Assembly: GCF_002858865.1 (NCBI RefSeq)
Contig: NZ_PJRR01000009.1
Location: forward strand, 1-64,000
DNA: 64,000 nucleotides
Direction of reading: 5' to 3'
Source: Caulobacter vibrioides
GTDB taxonomy: Bacteria > Pseudomonadota > Alphaproteobacteria > Caulobacterales > Caulobacteraceae
Shown here: piece by piece, positions 13,838-21,805 of the stretch
Layout: every line of letters starts with the position of its first letter
How positions within the stretch are numbered: position 1 is the first letter of the stretch
The notes under the pieces: model-generated
The model's input: the letters and a program-made list of their open reading frames with translations, nothing else
Database searches by the model: none
What the model was told of the DNA's origin: nothing
Translations under genes and position numbers: made by a program

Positions 13838-14574
13838 GCCGTCAGCCATCCCGCGCGGTCATGGAGGCCCGAGCGCCGGCGGCTGTCGAGACCGACGACG
13901 CCCAGGAGGCGCTTTACCGCGCCCTGGACTTTTTCCCGACCCCGCCTTGGGCCGGCCGCGCCGGCGGCGAGGTCCTGCTGCTGGCCGACCCTTCAGCCGT
14001 GACGATCGACGAGCCGGCATGCGGCCAGGGCCACATGGCCGCGCCGCTGGGCGAGGCGTTCAGCGTCAGGGCCAGCGACATCCACCCGCACGGCTTCGGC
14101 GCCATCGAGGACTTCCTCGATCCCTCGGCGCGGACTTCGGCTGATCGGCCTGACTGGGTATTCACCAATCCGCCGTTCAAGCACCTGGGCGCGTTCGTCG
14201 ATCGCGGGCTCGAGGTCGCGCGCAACGGCGTTGGCCTGCTGTTGCGCACAACCGCTCTCGAAAGCGAGGGCCGGTACGATCTCATGAGCCGCCTGTCCCT
14301 GCAGGCGACCTTCTCCGAGCGTGTTTCGATGCGCCTGGGCTACTGGGACCCCACTGGCAGCTTCGCGACCGCCTATTCCTGGTTCCTGTGGATGCACCCG
14401 GCGGCCGAGGCCGTCTCGCCTCTCGCCGAGGCGATCGCGGCGACGCGGCGGTTCAAGGCCTGGCCCAGCCTGCTAATCCCGCCCGGGACCAAGGCCCGCC
14501 TGACGCGGCCCGACGATGTGCGCCGCTTCGCGCCGGCGGCCCCCGCGCCCCTGTTCGACGAGGCGCGCCCATGA
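13834..14574 (+). CDS. Phage N6-adenine DNA methyltransferase-like protein
   Basis: 246 residues. The N-terminal FFPTPPWAGR motif is typical of phage adenine methyltransferases. Motif I is IDEPACGQGHMAAPL (about 58-72), which binds AdoMet. Motif IV is VFTNPPF (about 109-115), the N/D-P-P-Y/F catalytic tetrapeptide. It probably methylates adenine in the phage genome to evade restriction or control gene timing. Specificity cannot be read from sequence. It is the first of two methyltransferases in this prophage and overlaps both neighbours by 4 bases. Confidence 0.75.
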   Translation: MSRQPSRAVMEARAPAAVETDDAQEALYRALDFFPTPPWAGRAGGEVLLLADPSAVTIDEPACGQGHMAAPLGEAFSVRASDIHPHGFGAIEDFLDPSARTSADRPDWVFTNPPFKHLGAFVDRGLEVARNGVGLLLRTTALESEGRYDLMSRLSLQATFSERVSMRLGYWDPTGSFATAYSWFLWMHPAAEAVSPLAEAIAATRRFKAWPSLLIPPGTKARLTRPDDVRRFAPAAPAPLFDEARP

Positions 14575-14786
14575 ACTACCGCGCCCTGGACGATCGCGAG
14601 CGCTACGTCGTCCACCGCATCCTGCAGAGCGAGGCGATGGGCTCCGCCTGGGCGACCCTTGCCTATCGCGAGGACCAGGCGGCCGCTCTGCGCCTGGCGC
14701 GCCTCGAGCTCGTGTTGTTCGCGGAGGCCGGCGCCGACTTTACCGTCCGGCGTGCGAACGGCGTTCGCATCGAGGACCTCGCATGA
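14571..14786 (+). CDS. Small hypothetical protein carrying a dispersed palindrome
   Basis: 71 residues from ATG 14571 (ATGA overlap with the methyltransferase). Helical, with no recognised domain. The C-terminal RRANGVRIEDLA is encoded across the palindrome at 14753-14769. It ends by overlapping the primase start by 4 bases. Confidence 0.5.
   Translation: MNYRALDDRERYVVHRILQSEAMGSAWATLAYREDQAAALRLARLELVLFAEAGADFTVRRANGVRIEDLA
14753..14769. repeat. Dispersed palindrome, copy 3 (centre G)
   Basis: TGCGAACGGCGTTCGCA within the plus-strand gene at 14571-14786, encoding ANGVRI; 5,038 bp after copy 2. Confidence 0.9.
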
Positions 14787-15979
14787 GCGAGCTCACCGAC
14801 CTGATCCGCCAGGCGAACCAGATCTCGACGGTGTTCGACGTCCTGGGACCTGAGCACAAGGTGTTCCGCTCGGGTCGGCGATTCCGCGGTGCATGCCCGG
14901 TCTGTGGTGACGGCAAGAGCAGGACCTCGACGCGGTTCTGGGTGACTGACGACGGACGACGCTGGGGATGCTTCAACGGCGGCGCGTCGGCCTGCGCTCG
15001 CGGCGGCGACGCCGTCGATCTCTACGCCTTCCTGGCCGGCATGAGCCTGAAGGAAGCGGCCGAGACGATGGTTGGCCGCCCATTGCCGAAGCGCTCGCGC
15101 CCTTCGGAACCGGAGCGCCGGCGGCCTGTTCGCACGGCCGAGGATGAGGAGCTCTGGAAGCTCAAGTTCGCGGCCGAGATGTGGAAGAAGGCCCGCCCCG
15201 CCACGGGCACGCTGGTCGAGACCTATCTTCGCGCGCGGGGCATGGACGGCCCGATCCTGGAGGCCGCGCTGCGCCAGCTGCGCTTCCGGCGCAGCGCCTA
15301 TCACAGCGGCCCCCGGAGCAAGCCGGTCAAGTTCCCGGCCATGGTCGGCCTGGTCCGAACGCCGGCCGGACCGACGGGTGGCGTCCATGTCACCTATCTC
15401 GCGCCCGACGGCGGCGGGAAAGCGCCGATCGAAAAGGCCAAGCGCATGTGGGGGCCGCAGGCTGGTCTGGTCGACGGTGTCTGGGTGCCTGGTTGCGTTT
15501 GGCTCTCCCATCCCGAGGCTGAAGGCGGCCTGGTCGAGGCGGAAGGGATAGAAACCGCCCTGTCGGCCGCGATCCTGCAGGGCGGGCCTCGGCGAGTAGT
15601 GGCGGCGCTGTCCTTGCGCGCGGTCCAGGGCGGGATCCTGCAGGACAAGTACAACCGCATCGATCCGGCCGTCATCCGACCGGATCCAGCCATGCCGGCG
15701 TTCACTTGGCCTGAGCCCGCCAAGCGGCCCTGGGGCGAGGTCGCGATTGCGATCGACCGCGACATGAAGCCGGTCAAGGTCCGCGTCCGCAAGGCCGGCG
15801 GCGGTACCATGGAGCGGATCCTCGGCGCTGAGGACCGCGCGCGGATCTGCGCCGGCCTGGCCGTCGCCGCATGGAAGGCGACCACGGCTGCCCGGGTTCG
15901 CGCGATCGGCGCGCCGGCCGGGATGGATTTCAACGACGAGCTGCGCGCCCGCCGGGCCGCTGGGGAGGGGCTGCAGTGA
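14783..15979 (+). CDS. Zinc-finger/Toprim-domain phage primase
   Basis: 398 residues from ATG 14783. The N-terminal zinc-binding module has Cys38, Cys41, Cys63 and Cys71 (ACPVCGDGKSRTST then WGCFNGGASACA), the CHC2-like motif that reads template DNA. A helical linker follows. A Toprim-like domain contains LVEAEGIETALSAAI (about 250-265), with the catalytic Glu. The C-terminal PAGMDFNDELRARRAAGEG closes the domain. It synthesises RNA primers with the downstream helicase; the start codon of that gene overlaps this stop (GTGA), so the pair is coupled. Confidence 0.8.
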   Translation: MSELTDLIRQANQISTVFDVLGPEHKVFRSGRRFRGACPVCGDGKSRTSTRFWVTDDGRRWGCFNGGASACARGGDAVDLYAFLAGMSLKEAAETMVGRPLPKRSRPSEPERRRPVRTAEDEELWKLKFAAEMWKKARPATGTLVETYLRARGMDGPILEAALRQLRFRRSAYHSGPRSKPVKFPAMVGLVRTPAGPTGGVHVTYLAPDGGGKAPIEKAKRMWGPQAGLVDGVWVPGCVWLSHPEAEGGLVEAEGIETALSAAILQGGPRRVVAALSLRAVQGGILQDKYNRIDPAVIRPDPAMPAFTWPEPAKRPWGEVAIAIDRDMKPVKVRVRKAGGGTMERILGAEDRARICAGLAVAAWKATTAARVRAIGAPAGMDFNDELRARRAAGEGLQ

Positions 15980-17580
15980 GCGGCGAAGAGTACGATTTTG
16001 ACGACGCGCCGACGGCCGACGAGCTCGCCAGGTTCGACCTCAACGACTACGGCAACAGCCGGCGATTCATCCGCCTGATCGGCGGCGTGATCGACGACGA
16101 CGGCGACGTGATCACCACGCGCTGTACCCTGCTCTATCAGCTGGGCCAGGGCTGGGTCGGCTACAATGGCCAGTTCTGGGACCGCAAGCTCGGCGATCAG
16201 CTGGCCCGCAAGATGGGCCACAAGGTCGCCAGCAAGATGCGCGGCCTATGGACGGATCTGAAGGCGGCCCACACCGGCGCCTCCGAAAAGGAGCTGTTCA
16301 AGTACCTGGACGGCCTGGGCAACCGCTCGACGCAGTCGGCCATGCTGTCCCTGGCCGAGCCCTATCTCACCGTCGAGATCGACGCGTTCGACCGCCACCC
16401 CATGGCCTTGAATTGCCGGAACGGGACGCTCTGGTTGTCCCATGACGCGGCGGCGCCCGAAGGGGGGCAATTCAAAGCCGTGCTGCGCAAGCACGACCCC
16501 GGCGACCGCCTCACGCGGCTGATCGACCTGGACTACGATCCGGACGCCCAGGCCCCGCTGTTTCGCAAGACGGTCGAGACGTCGATCTCCGATCCGACCA
16601 TGCGGGCGTTCTTCCATCGCGCGCAGGGCTACTCAGCGACGGCCGCGATCCATGAGCAGGCGATCTTCCTCTGCCAGGGCCTCGGCCGCGACGGGAAGTC
16701 GACGATCCTGGACGCGATCCGCGAGACCCTGGGCTCCTATGGCGCGGTCGGCGCAGTAGCGACCTTCCTCGACACAGGCCTGCAGGCTGGCGGCCAGGCC
16801 GCGCCCGACATCGTCAAGTTGGCGGGCGATGCTCGGATGGTCGTGCTCTCCGAGCCGCCCAGGGGCGCTAAGTGGAACGAGGGCCTGCTGAAGGCCTGGA
16901 CCTCGGGCTCGCCGATCACCGCCCGCGAGCTCCGCGAGAAGCCTTTCGACTTCCGGCCGACCGGAAAGCTCTGGGTCGAGTGCAACGCCTTCCCGGTGGC
17001 GCGGGGCGACGATGACGGGATCTGGCGGCGCATGATGCCCATCCTTTTCCCGAACCAGGTCGACCCGGACGAGGTCGACCGCCTGCTGCCCAAGAAGCTC
17101 GAGGCCGAGCGCGCGGGGATCCTGAACTGGCTGATCGAAGGCGTCGCGGCCTGGCTCTCCGAAGGCCTGGCGCCGCCGGAGGGCGTCACCAAGGTCCGGG
17201 ACGACTACCGCAAGCAATCCAGCCCCTTCGGCGACTGGCTCAACGAGCGCTGCGTCTGGGGCAAAGCCGCCGACCAGGCCAAGACCCTCTCGACGGTCCT
17301 TCACAACGACTACAAGGCCTGGGCCGAGGACCAGGGGATCGACAAGCCCATGTCCATCCGCGCGTTCGGCGACGCCCTGCAGCAGCGCCAGATCCTGTCT
17401 GCGGGCAAGGACCGCAACGGCAACAAGCAGCGCGGCCCGATCCGCCTGAAAACCCCCGAGGAACGACAAGCCGATATCGCCTTGGCTAGCGCCGGCGGCC
17501 CAGACGCGAATGACGCTCGCGGGGCGGCCCTGGACGACGCGATGGGGGCTTTCGAAAGCCCGCCGCCGTGGGAGGGCTGA
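15976..17580 (+). CDS. P4/D5-type phage primase-helicase (SF3 helicase)
   Basis: 534 residues from GTG 15976. The N-terminal region has the D5_N-type pattern. The SF3 helicase Walker A is CQGLGRDGKSTILDAI (about 234-249), with Walker B-type and sensor segments downstream (DARMVVLSEPPRGAKWNEG, LWVECNAFPVARGDDDGIWR). The C-terminal wing contains DDYRKQSSPFGDWLNERCVW. It should unwind the phage origin as a hexamer, working with the Toprim primase. An iteron-like repeat tract follows at once, a natural candidate for the origin. Confidence 0.85.
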   Translation: MSGEEYDFDDAPTADELARFDLNDYGNSRRFIRLIGGVIDDDGDVITTRCTLLYQLGQGWVGYNGQFWDRKLGDQLARKMGHKVASKMRGLWTDLKAAHTGASEKELFKYLDGLGNRSTQSAMLSLAEPYLTVEIDAFDRHPMALNCRNGTLWLSHDAAAPEGGQFKAVLRKHDPGDRLTRLIDLDYDPDAQAPLFRKTVETSISDPTMRAFFHRAQGYSATAAIHEQAIFLCQGLGRDGKSTILDAIRETLGSYGAVGAVATFLDTGLQAGGQAAPDIVKLAGDARMVVLSEPPRGAKWNEGLLKAWTSGSPITARELREKPFDFRPTGKLWVECNAFPVARGDDDGIWRRMMPILFPNQVDPDEVDRLLPKKLEAERAGILNWLIEGVAAWLSEGLAPPEGVTKVRDDYRKQSSPFGDWLNERCVWGKAADQAKTLSTVLHNDYKAWAEDQGIDKPMSIRAFGDALQQRQILSAGKDRNGNKQRGPIRLKTPEERQADIALASAGGPDANDARGAALDDAMGAFESPPPWEG

Positions 17581-17595
17581 CCGTGGCCTGGGCGA

Positions 17596-17762
17596 TGACG
17601 GACATTGACGGACAGACGGACATTCCGGCCCGGGGTCTCCACGGGAGACCAACCCAGCGCGCCGCGCGACGGACGGTGAAAGGTCCGGCGCGGCTTAAAG
17701 GTCCGTCCGCTAAGGCTCTGTCTCAGAACAGGAAACGGACACTCAGAACAATACGGACATTC
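17596..17762 (+). repeat. Iteron-like direct repeats after the replication genes
   Basis: No convincing gene occupies 17581-17851. The nonamer ACGGACATT occurs at 17598-17606, 17616-17624 and 17753-17761. Variants ACGGACAGA and ACGGACACT are at 17608-17616 and 17735-17743. AAAGGTCCG is repeated at 17679-17687 and 17697-17705, and CTCAGAACA at 17722-17730 and 17742-17750. A pyrimidine-rich stretch follows (TCTGTCTGTCTCTCTCTTC). The pattern suits a replication origin or regulatory array. Confidence 0.5.
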
Positions 17763-17851
17763 CGCCCCAGTGGAGAACGGGGCGCATGCCGTGTGCGAAG
17801 TCGCGACCCTTCTCTGTCCGTCTGTCTGTCTCTCTCTTCGAGTTCCTTCCA

Positions 17852-18547
17852 ATGATCCAAGATCAAGAAATCCAGAACCCTGAAGACGAAGCCGCCCAGC
17901 TGCTGCGCTCGATCGAGACGCTCGGCGACCAGGCCGCCGATCAGATGGTCCGCCTTCGCGAGGCCATGCGCCTTTCGATCTCCGGCCAGCCGGGCGCGGC
18001 GCTGGAGGCGGCTCGCCGTGTGGCCGTTGTTCGCGCCGAACTGGACGCCATGCACCAGAGGGCGCGGGACGCTGGCCTGCGCCGGCAGGACATCGTCGTC
18101 CCCTTCGACGACCGCGCCATCCAGGCCCTGGGTCGGGACGGCGTGGCCTACCTTGCTCGCAAGGGTTCGCTGACCTCGACCGACGTGAGCACGGCCATGA
18201 CCTATCGCTTCCTCTATGAGAACGCAGGCAAGGGCGCGGGCCTCGGCTCCCAGCTGGAGGACAAGCCCAAGGCGATCCGCTCGACGTCCCACGGCGCGGT
18301 CGCCGCCGGCCTCTTCCGCGCCTACATCGGCGTTCACTTGACCCGCATCGACCAGGCGGTGATGGCCTCCGACCGGACAGGCCGCCGCCTGTCCTACGTT
18401 CGCTCTGTTGCGGGCGAGGGTCAGACGATCCGCTCGCTCGGGCTCGGCGGCCGCGCCAGGGAGCAGGCCGTCGTGATCCTGCGCGAGGGCCTGGGCGTGG
18501 TGGCCTACGAGCTTCACGACGTGAAGCGCCGCTTGTTCATGAAATAG
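17852..18547 (+). CDS. Hypothetical phage protein, possible late regulator
   Basis: 231 residues from ATG 17852. The N-terminal half is helical with heptad-like spacing. The C-terminal half (AYLARKGSLTSTDVSTAMTY, then RRLSYVRSVAGEGQTIRSLG and REQAVVILREGLGVVAYEL) weakly recalls the DUF6456-type C-terminal domain of alphaproteobacterial regulators. It is the last gene before a terminator and the late operon, the place where lambda-type phages carry the antiterminator Q. A late-regulator role is inference only. Confidence 0.55.
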   Translation: MIQDQEIQNPEDEAAQLLRSIETLGDQAADQMVRLREAMRLSISGQPGAALEAARRVAVVRAELDAMHQRARDAGLRRQDIVVPFDDRAIQALGRDGVAYLARKGSLTSTDVSTAMTYRFLYENAGKGAGLGSQLEDKPKAIRSTSHGAVAAGLFRAYIGVHLTRIDQAVMASDRTGRRLSYVRSVAGEGQTIRSLGLGGRAREQAVVILREGLGVVAYELHDVKRRLFMK

Positions 18548-18606
18548 GGGCTAGCGAATCAGGGGCCAGTTCCTCCATAGATAGCTCAAGCACAGAGGTG
18601 CGACTG

Positions 18607-18638
18607 AAGCCCGCCCGGGTCACCGCGGCGGGCTTTCT
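18607..18638 (+). terminator. Terminator between the early/middle and late operons
   Basis: A 9-bp stem, AAGCCCGCC with GGCGGGCTT, an 11-base loop, then TCTCAT. It lies 60 bases after the stop of the last early/middle gene. Late transcription would have to start after it or read through it by antitermination. Confidence 0.7.
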
Positions 18639-18701
18639 CATGCCCAAAACCTCAATCAAATCAAGCGCCTAGCCGTCATCACCCCACCCCCTCGGGTCCT
18701 C

Positions 18702-18717
18702 CCCGGGGTACCCCGGG
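18702..18717. other. Candidate cos/packaging palindrome
   Basis: A perfect 16-bp palindrome, CCCGGGGTACCCCGGG, 72 bases before the small terminase gene and beyond the early terminator. Lambda-type phages with GpA-family terminase carry cosN in this position, and cosN is rotationally symmetric. Assignment is by position and symmetry only. Confidence 0.4.
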
Positions 18718-18761
18718 TGTATGCGGTGGGGCTGAGCGCGACCTCGCGTTAGTTATCCCGC

Positions 18762-18790
18762 TGAATTCATTATGAAAGTCGTGAATTCAT
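18762..18790. repeat. Paired TGAATTCAT repeats at the terminase start
   Basis: TGAATTCAT at 18762-18770 and 18782-18790, 20 bp apart (about two helical turns). The second overlaps the small terminase start codon. The spacing suggests binding sites for a dimeric protein on one DNA face, for example TerS (cosB-like) or a late regulator. Confidence 0.4.
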
Positions 18791-19427
18791 GGCTATGATG
18801 ACCAAGTCCGAATTTGCCGCCTTCATGAAGGTTGGCCCCTCGGCGGTGTCGAACTGGGCCAAGCGCGGCTTGATCGTGATGGGTCCGGATCCGGACTGCC
18901 CAGGCCGTGAGAAGGTCGACGCGGAGAAGTCCGCGATCCTGATCAACGCCACCGTCGACCGATCGCGCGGTCGCCCCAAGAATTCCGAACGCACCGCCGC
19001 CGAAGCGCCGGCGGACGAGAAAAATCCGAACAAGTCGCCGACGCTGGAAGGGGCTTCGCCCACAAAGCTGAGCCAGGTAGAGCAAGCGCGTCTGGACGAA
19101 ATGCGCGAACGCACGACGCGGCGGCGCATCGAGAACGGCCAGTTGCTAGGCCAGCTGGTCCCGGTGGCGGAGTATGAGCGCCGCGCCGGCGACATGGGCC
19201 GAATGATCCGCGAGAGGACGCACGGCCTAATCCGCCAGCACGCCGAGCGCCTCGCGGCCGAAACGGACCCGCGCGCTGTGGCGGCGCTGCTGGCCGGCGA
19301 GTTCGACAAGCTTTTCGAGAAGATCGCCAGCGAGCTCGAGGCGGAGGCCGTCGCCGAGCTCTCGGCCGATATCACCCTGGCGGCGGTTGAGGCCGAAATC
19401 GAGGAGGACGAACCCCCAGCGACCTAG
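18789..19427 (+). CDS. Terminase small subunit (Nu1-like)
   Basis: 212 residues. The N-terminal winged helix-turn-helix MTKSEFAAFMKVGPSAVSNW then AKRGLIV (about 4-31) resembles lambda Nu1 and other TerS DNA-binding domains. A charged linker (about 58-100) leads to a long helical region (about 100-212) suited to oligomerisation and TerL contact. It should recognise the packaging site just upstream and hand the DNA to TerL, encoded 8 bases downstream. Confidence 0.8.
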   Translation: MAMMTKSEFAAFMKVGPSAVSNWAKRGLIVMGPDPDCPGREKVDAEKSAILINATVDRSRGRPKNSERTAAEAPADEKNPNKSPTLEGASPTKLSQVEQARLDEMRERTTRRRIENGQLLGQLVPVAEYERRAGDMGRMIRERTHGLIRQHAERLAAETDPRAVAALLAGEFDKLFEKIASELEAEAVAELSADITLAAVEAEIEEDEPPAT

Positions 19428-19435
19428 GAGGGCCG

Positions 19436-21586
19436 ATGAACGCACCGACCTTCCTGATCCCATCGCCCTACGCGGCGGAGGTCCTGGGTGCGAACGCCGT
19501 TCGCATCAACCACGCTTTCGCCGCTGGCCTTCGCCCGCCACCGAGGATGACGCCGGCGGAGTGGGCGGAGAAGTATCGCGAGTTTCCGGACGATGCGCCG
19601 TTGCCCGGGCCGTGGGTCCATAGCAATGCGCCGTACCTGGTCGAAATCATGGAGGCGCTTTCGCCGCACGATCCGTGCAGCGAGATCGACATCATGAAGT
19701 GCGCCCAGTCGGGCGGATCGGCCTCGGGCGAGAACTGGATCGGCTACATCAGCGACATTGCCCCGGGGCCGCTGATGTACGTTCAGGCGACGATCACGGC
19801 GGCCAAGGATTGGCTGGCCGAGAAGTTCTGGCCGATGGTGGAGGCCACGCGCCGCCTAAACCCCGAAAAGGGCGGGACGGTGATGCCCAAGGGTGCGCGC
19901 AAGGGCGACGGCTCGACCAGCCTGCGCGTGCGCTTCCGGCGGGGCGGCTGGATGCTGATCGCCGGCGCCAACTCGGCCGCCACGCTGCGCCAGCACTCAA
20001 TCCGCTATGTGATCGAGGACGACCTCGATCAGTTTCCGGACAACCTGGACAACCAGGGCTCGCCCGAGGGCATGATCACGGCCCGCCTGCGCACCTACGC
20101 GCGGCAGGGGATCTCCAAGCGCCTCGGGATCTCGACGCCGACGATCAAGGGCGGATCCAAGATCGGCAGGCGCTATCGCGCGAGCGATCAGCGCCGGTTC
20201 TATCTGAAGTGCCGCCACTGCGGATCGCGCTTTGACCCGGTGTTCTCCGATCTCCGCTGGCCGGATACGCGCCCCGACCTGGTCGAGCTCGTTGCGCCTT
20301 GCTGCGGGGTTCCTGTCGCGCACTGGGAAAAGGAGCTTATGAGCCTGGCTGACGGCTGGGTTCCGACGGTCGAGATCAATGGCGAGAAGCCGCCGCGCGT
20401 CCTGGCTGAGCAGGAAATCGCCTATTGGAAGGCGCGCGATCTGCAGGGCCGCCGCCGGGGCTACCACATCACCGGCCTGATCAGCGCGTTCATGACCTGG
20501 GCGCAGCTGGCGGTCGGCTTCGTGGACGCGCAGGGCGACGTCAACAAGCTCAAGACCTGGACCAACCTCGACATGGGGGACGAGTTCGAGGTCAAGGGCG
20601 ATGCGCCGCCGGCGGAGGAGCTCGCCATCCTGCGCGAACAGGATTGGGGCCGCGACCAGGTTCCCTGGGGGCCTTCGATCTTCACGCTTGGCGTCGATGT
20701 CCAGGGCGACGGCCTCTACTTCGAGGGCGTCGGCTGGGCCTATGGATTGGAAAGCTGGGGCTTGGACTTCGGCTTCATCCCCGGCGCGACTGACGTGCCC
20801 GGCGAGGGCGCCTGGGCGATCCTGGAAAAGGTCGCGCAGCGCACCTTCGTCATGCCGGGGGGCAAGGCCTACGGCTACGACCAGATCTGCGTCGACGCTG
20901 GTTACAACACCGAAGCGGCCAAGGCGTTCTGCAAGCGAAGCCCAAAGCGCCTTGCCGTCTTCGGCAGGCCCGGATGGTCCATGCCGATCCTCGGCCGTGG
21001 CCAGGCAATCGCCTATCAGGTCGGCGTGAACAACCGGCGGAAGGCCAAGAAGAAGGCGGGGGACGACGCGCACCTGGTCGGCACCTTCGGTGCCAAGCTG
21101 TGGTTCTACGGCGTCCTGCGTATGTCGATCGCGCACGCCAAGGCGGATGGCGAGGGCCCGTCGCCCATGGGCCTGGTCCACTTCGGCCGAGACGCAACGA
21201 CCGAGTACTTCGAGATGCTGACGGCCGAAAGCGTTGTCACCGAAAAGGTTGGCGGCGAGACCCGGCGCGTCTGGAAGCCCGACCCGGGCCGGCAGAACCA
21301 CTGGCTCGACTGCCGGATCTACAACCGTGCGGCCGCCGAGGCCCTGGCCCTCGGGAGCCTTTCCGAGGCCGACTGGCTGGCCGGCCAGGCCCTGCGCTAT
21401 GCGCCCGCTGACCCTAACCAGGGCGACCTGGTTAGCATGATGAACCGACCGCTTTCGGGGTCGTCACCCGTCGTTTCCCCGACGGCCCCGGAACCCTCCG
21501 CCGCCCCTGAAGCCCGTGGGGCGGCGGAGGTCCCTCGAACGGATCCCGACGGGGTCTACATCGACAGCTCTGACTGGAGGCTTTGA
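19436..21586 (+). CDS. Terminase large subunit, GpA family
   Basis: 716 residues, the usual size for GpA-type terminases. The ATPase domain starts with MKCAQSGGSASGENWIGY (about 86-103, the unusual Walker A region of this family) and has the Walker B-like YVIEDDLDQFP (about 188-198). A zinc-ribbon-like insert follows (CRHCGSRFD then CCGVP, about 259-295). The nuclease domain includes LGVDVQGDGLYFEGVGW and the Asp of ICVDAGYN. It cuts concatemers and drives DNA into the capsid. A dispersed palindrome encodes residues 18-23 near the N-terminus (GANAVRIN). Confidence 0.9.
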   Translation: MNAPTFLIPSPYAAEVLGANAVRINHAFAAGLRPPPRMTPAEWAEKYREFPDDAPLPGPWVHSNAPYLVEIMEALSPHDPCSEIDIMKCAQSGGSASGENWIGYISDIAPGPLMYVQATITAAKDWLAEKFWPMVEATRRLNPEKGGTVMPKGARKGDGSTSLRVRFRRGGWMLIAGANSAATLRQHSIRYVIEDDLDQFPDNLDNQGSPEGMITARLRTYARQGISKRLGISTPTIKGGSKIGRRYRASDQRRFYLKCRHCGSRFDPVFSDLRWPDTRPDLVELVAPCCGVPVAHWEKELMSLADGWVPTVEINGEKPPRVLAEQEIAYWKARDLQGRRRGYHITGLISAFMTWAQLAVGFVDAQGDVNKLKTWTNLDMGDEFEVKGDAPPAEELAILREQDWGRDQVPWGPSIFTLGVDVQGDGLYFEGVGWAYGLESWGLDFGFIPGATDVPGEGAWAILEKVAQRTFVMPGGKAYGYDQICVDAGYNTEAAKAFCKRSPKRLAVFGRPGWSMPILGRGQAIAYQVGVNNRRKAKKKAGDDAHLVGTFGAKLWFYGVLRMSIAHAKADGEGPSPMGLVHFGRDATTEYFEMLTAESVVTEKVGGETRRVWKPDPGRQNHWLDCRIYNRAAAEALALGSLSEADWLAGQALRYAPADPNQGDLVSMMNRPLSGSSPVVSPTAPEPSAAPEARGAAEVPRTDPDGVYIDSSDWRL
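19489..19505. repeat. Dispersed palindrome, copy 4
   Basis: TGCGAACGCCGTTCGCA near the start of the large terminase gene, encoding ANAVRI; 4,736 bp after copy 3. Confidence 0.9.
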
Positions 21587-21804
21587 TGCCCGCACCCGAC
21601 TACGCCGCCGAAATCGCCGCGCTTAGGTCGGGCCTGGCCAACAGCGAACTGACGATCGAGACCAATGGCGAGCGCGTCACCTACACGACGTTCACCGAGA
21701 TCCGCCGGCGCATCGACTATTTCGAGAACCTGGCCGCCCAAGCCTCGGCGTCGTCGCGCGGCGCGGGCTTCGGGTTCTCGGCCGTCGCCTATTCGGGGGA
21801 CTGA
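21586..21804 (+). CDS. gpW-like head-tail joining protein
   Basis: 72 residues from ATG 21586, which overlaps the TerL stop (TGATG). Pattern: an N-terminal helix (AALRSGLANSEL), a beta hairpin (TIETNGERVTYTTFTEI) and a second helix (RRRIDYFENLAAQAS), as in lambda gpW. gpW-type proteins plug the portal after DNA filling. Position between TerL and portal matches lambda. Confidence 0.75.
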   Translation: MPAPDYAAEIAALRSGLANSELTIETNGERVTYTTFTEIRRRIDYFENLAAQASASSRGAGFGFSAVAYSGD

Positions 21805-21805
21805 C

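Noticed and set aside
17568-17855. A 95-codon frame over the iteron-like tract
   Set aside because: The translation is low-complexity and basic, ends in a run of Ser, and the DNA is dominated by short direct repeats.
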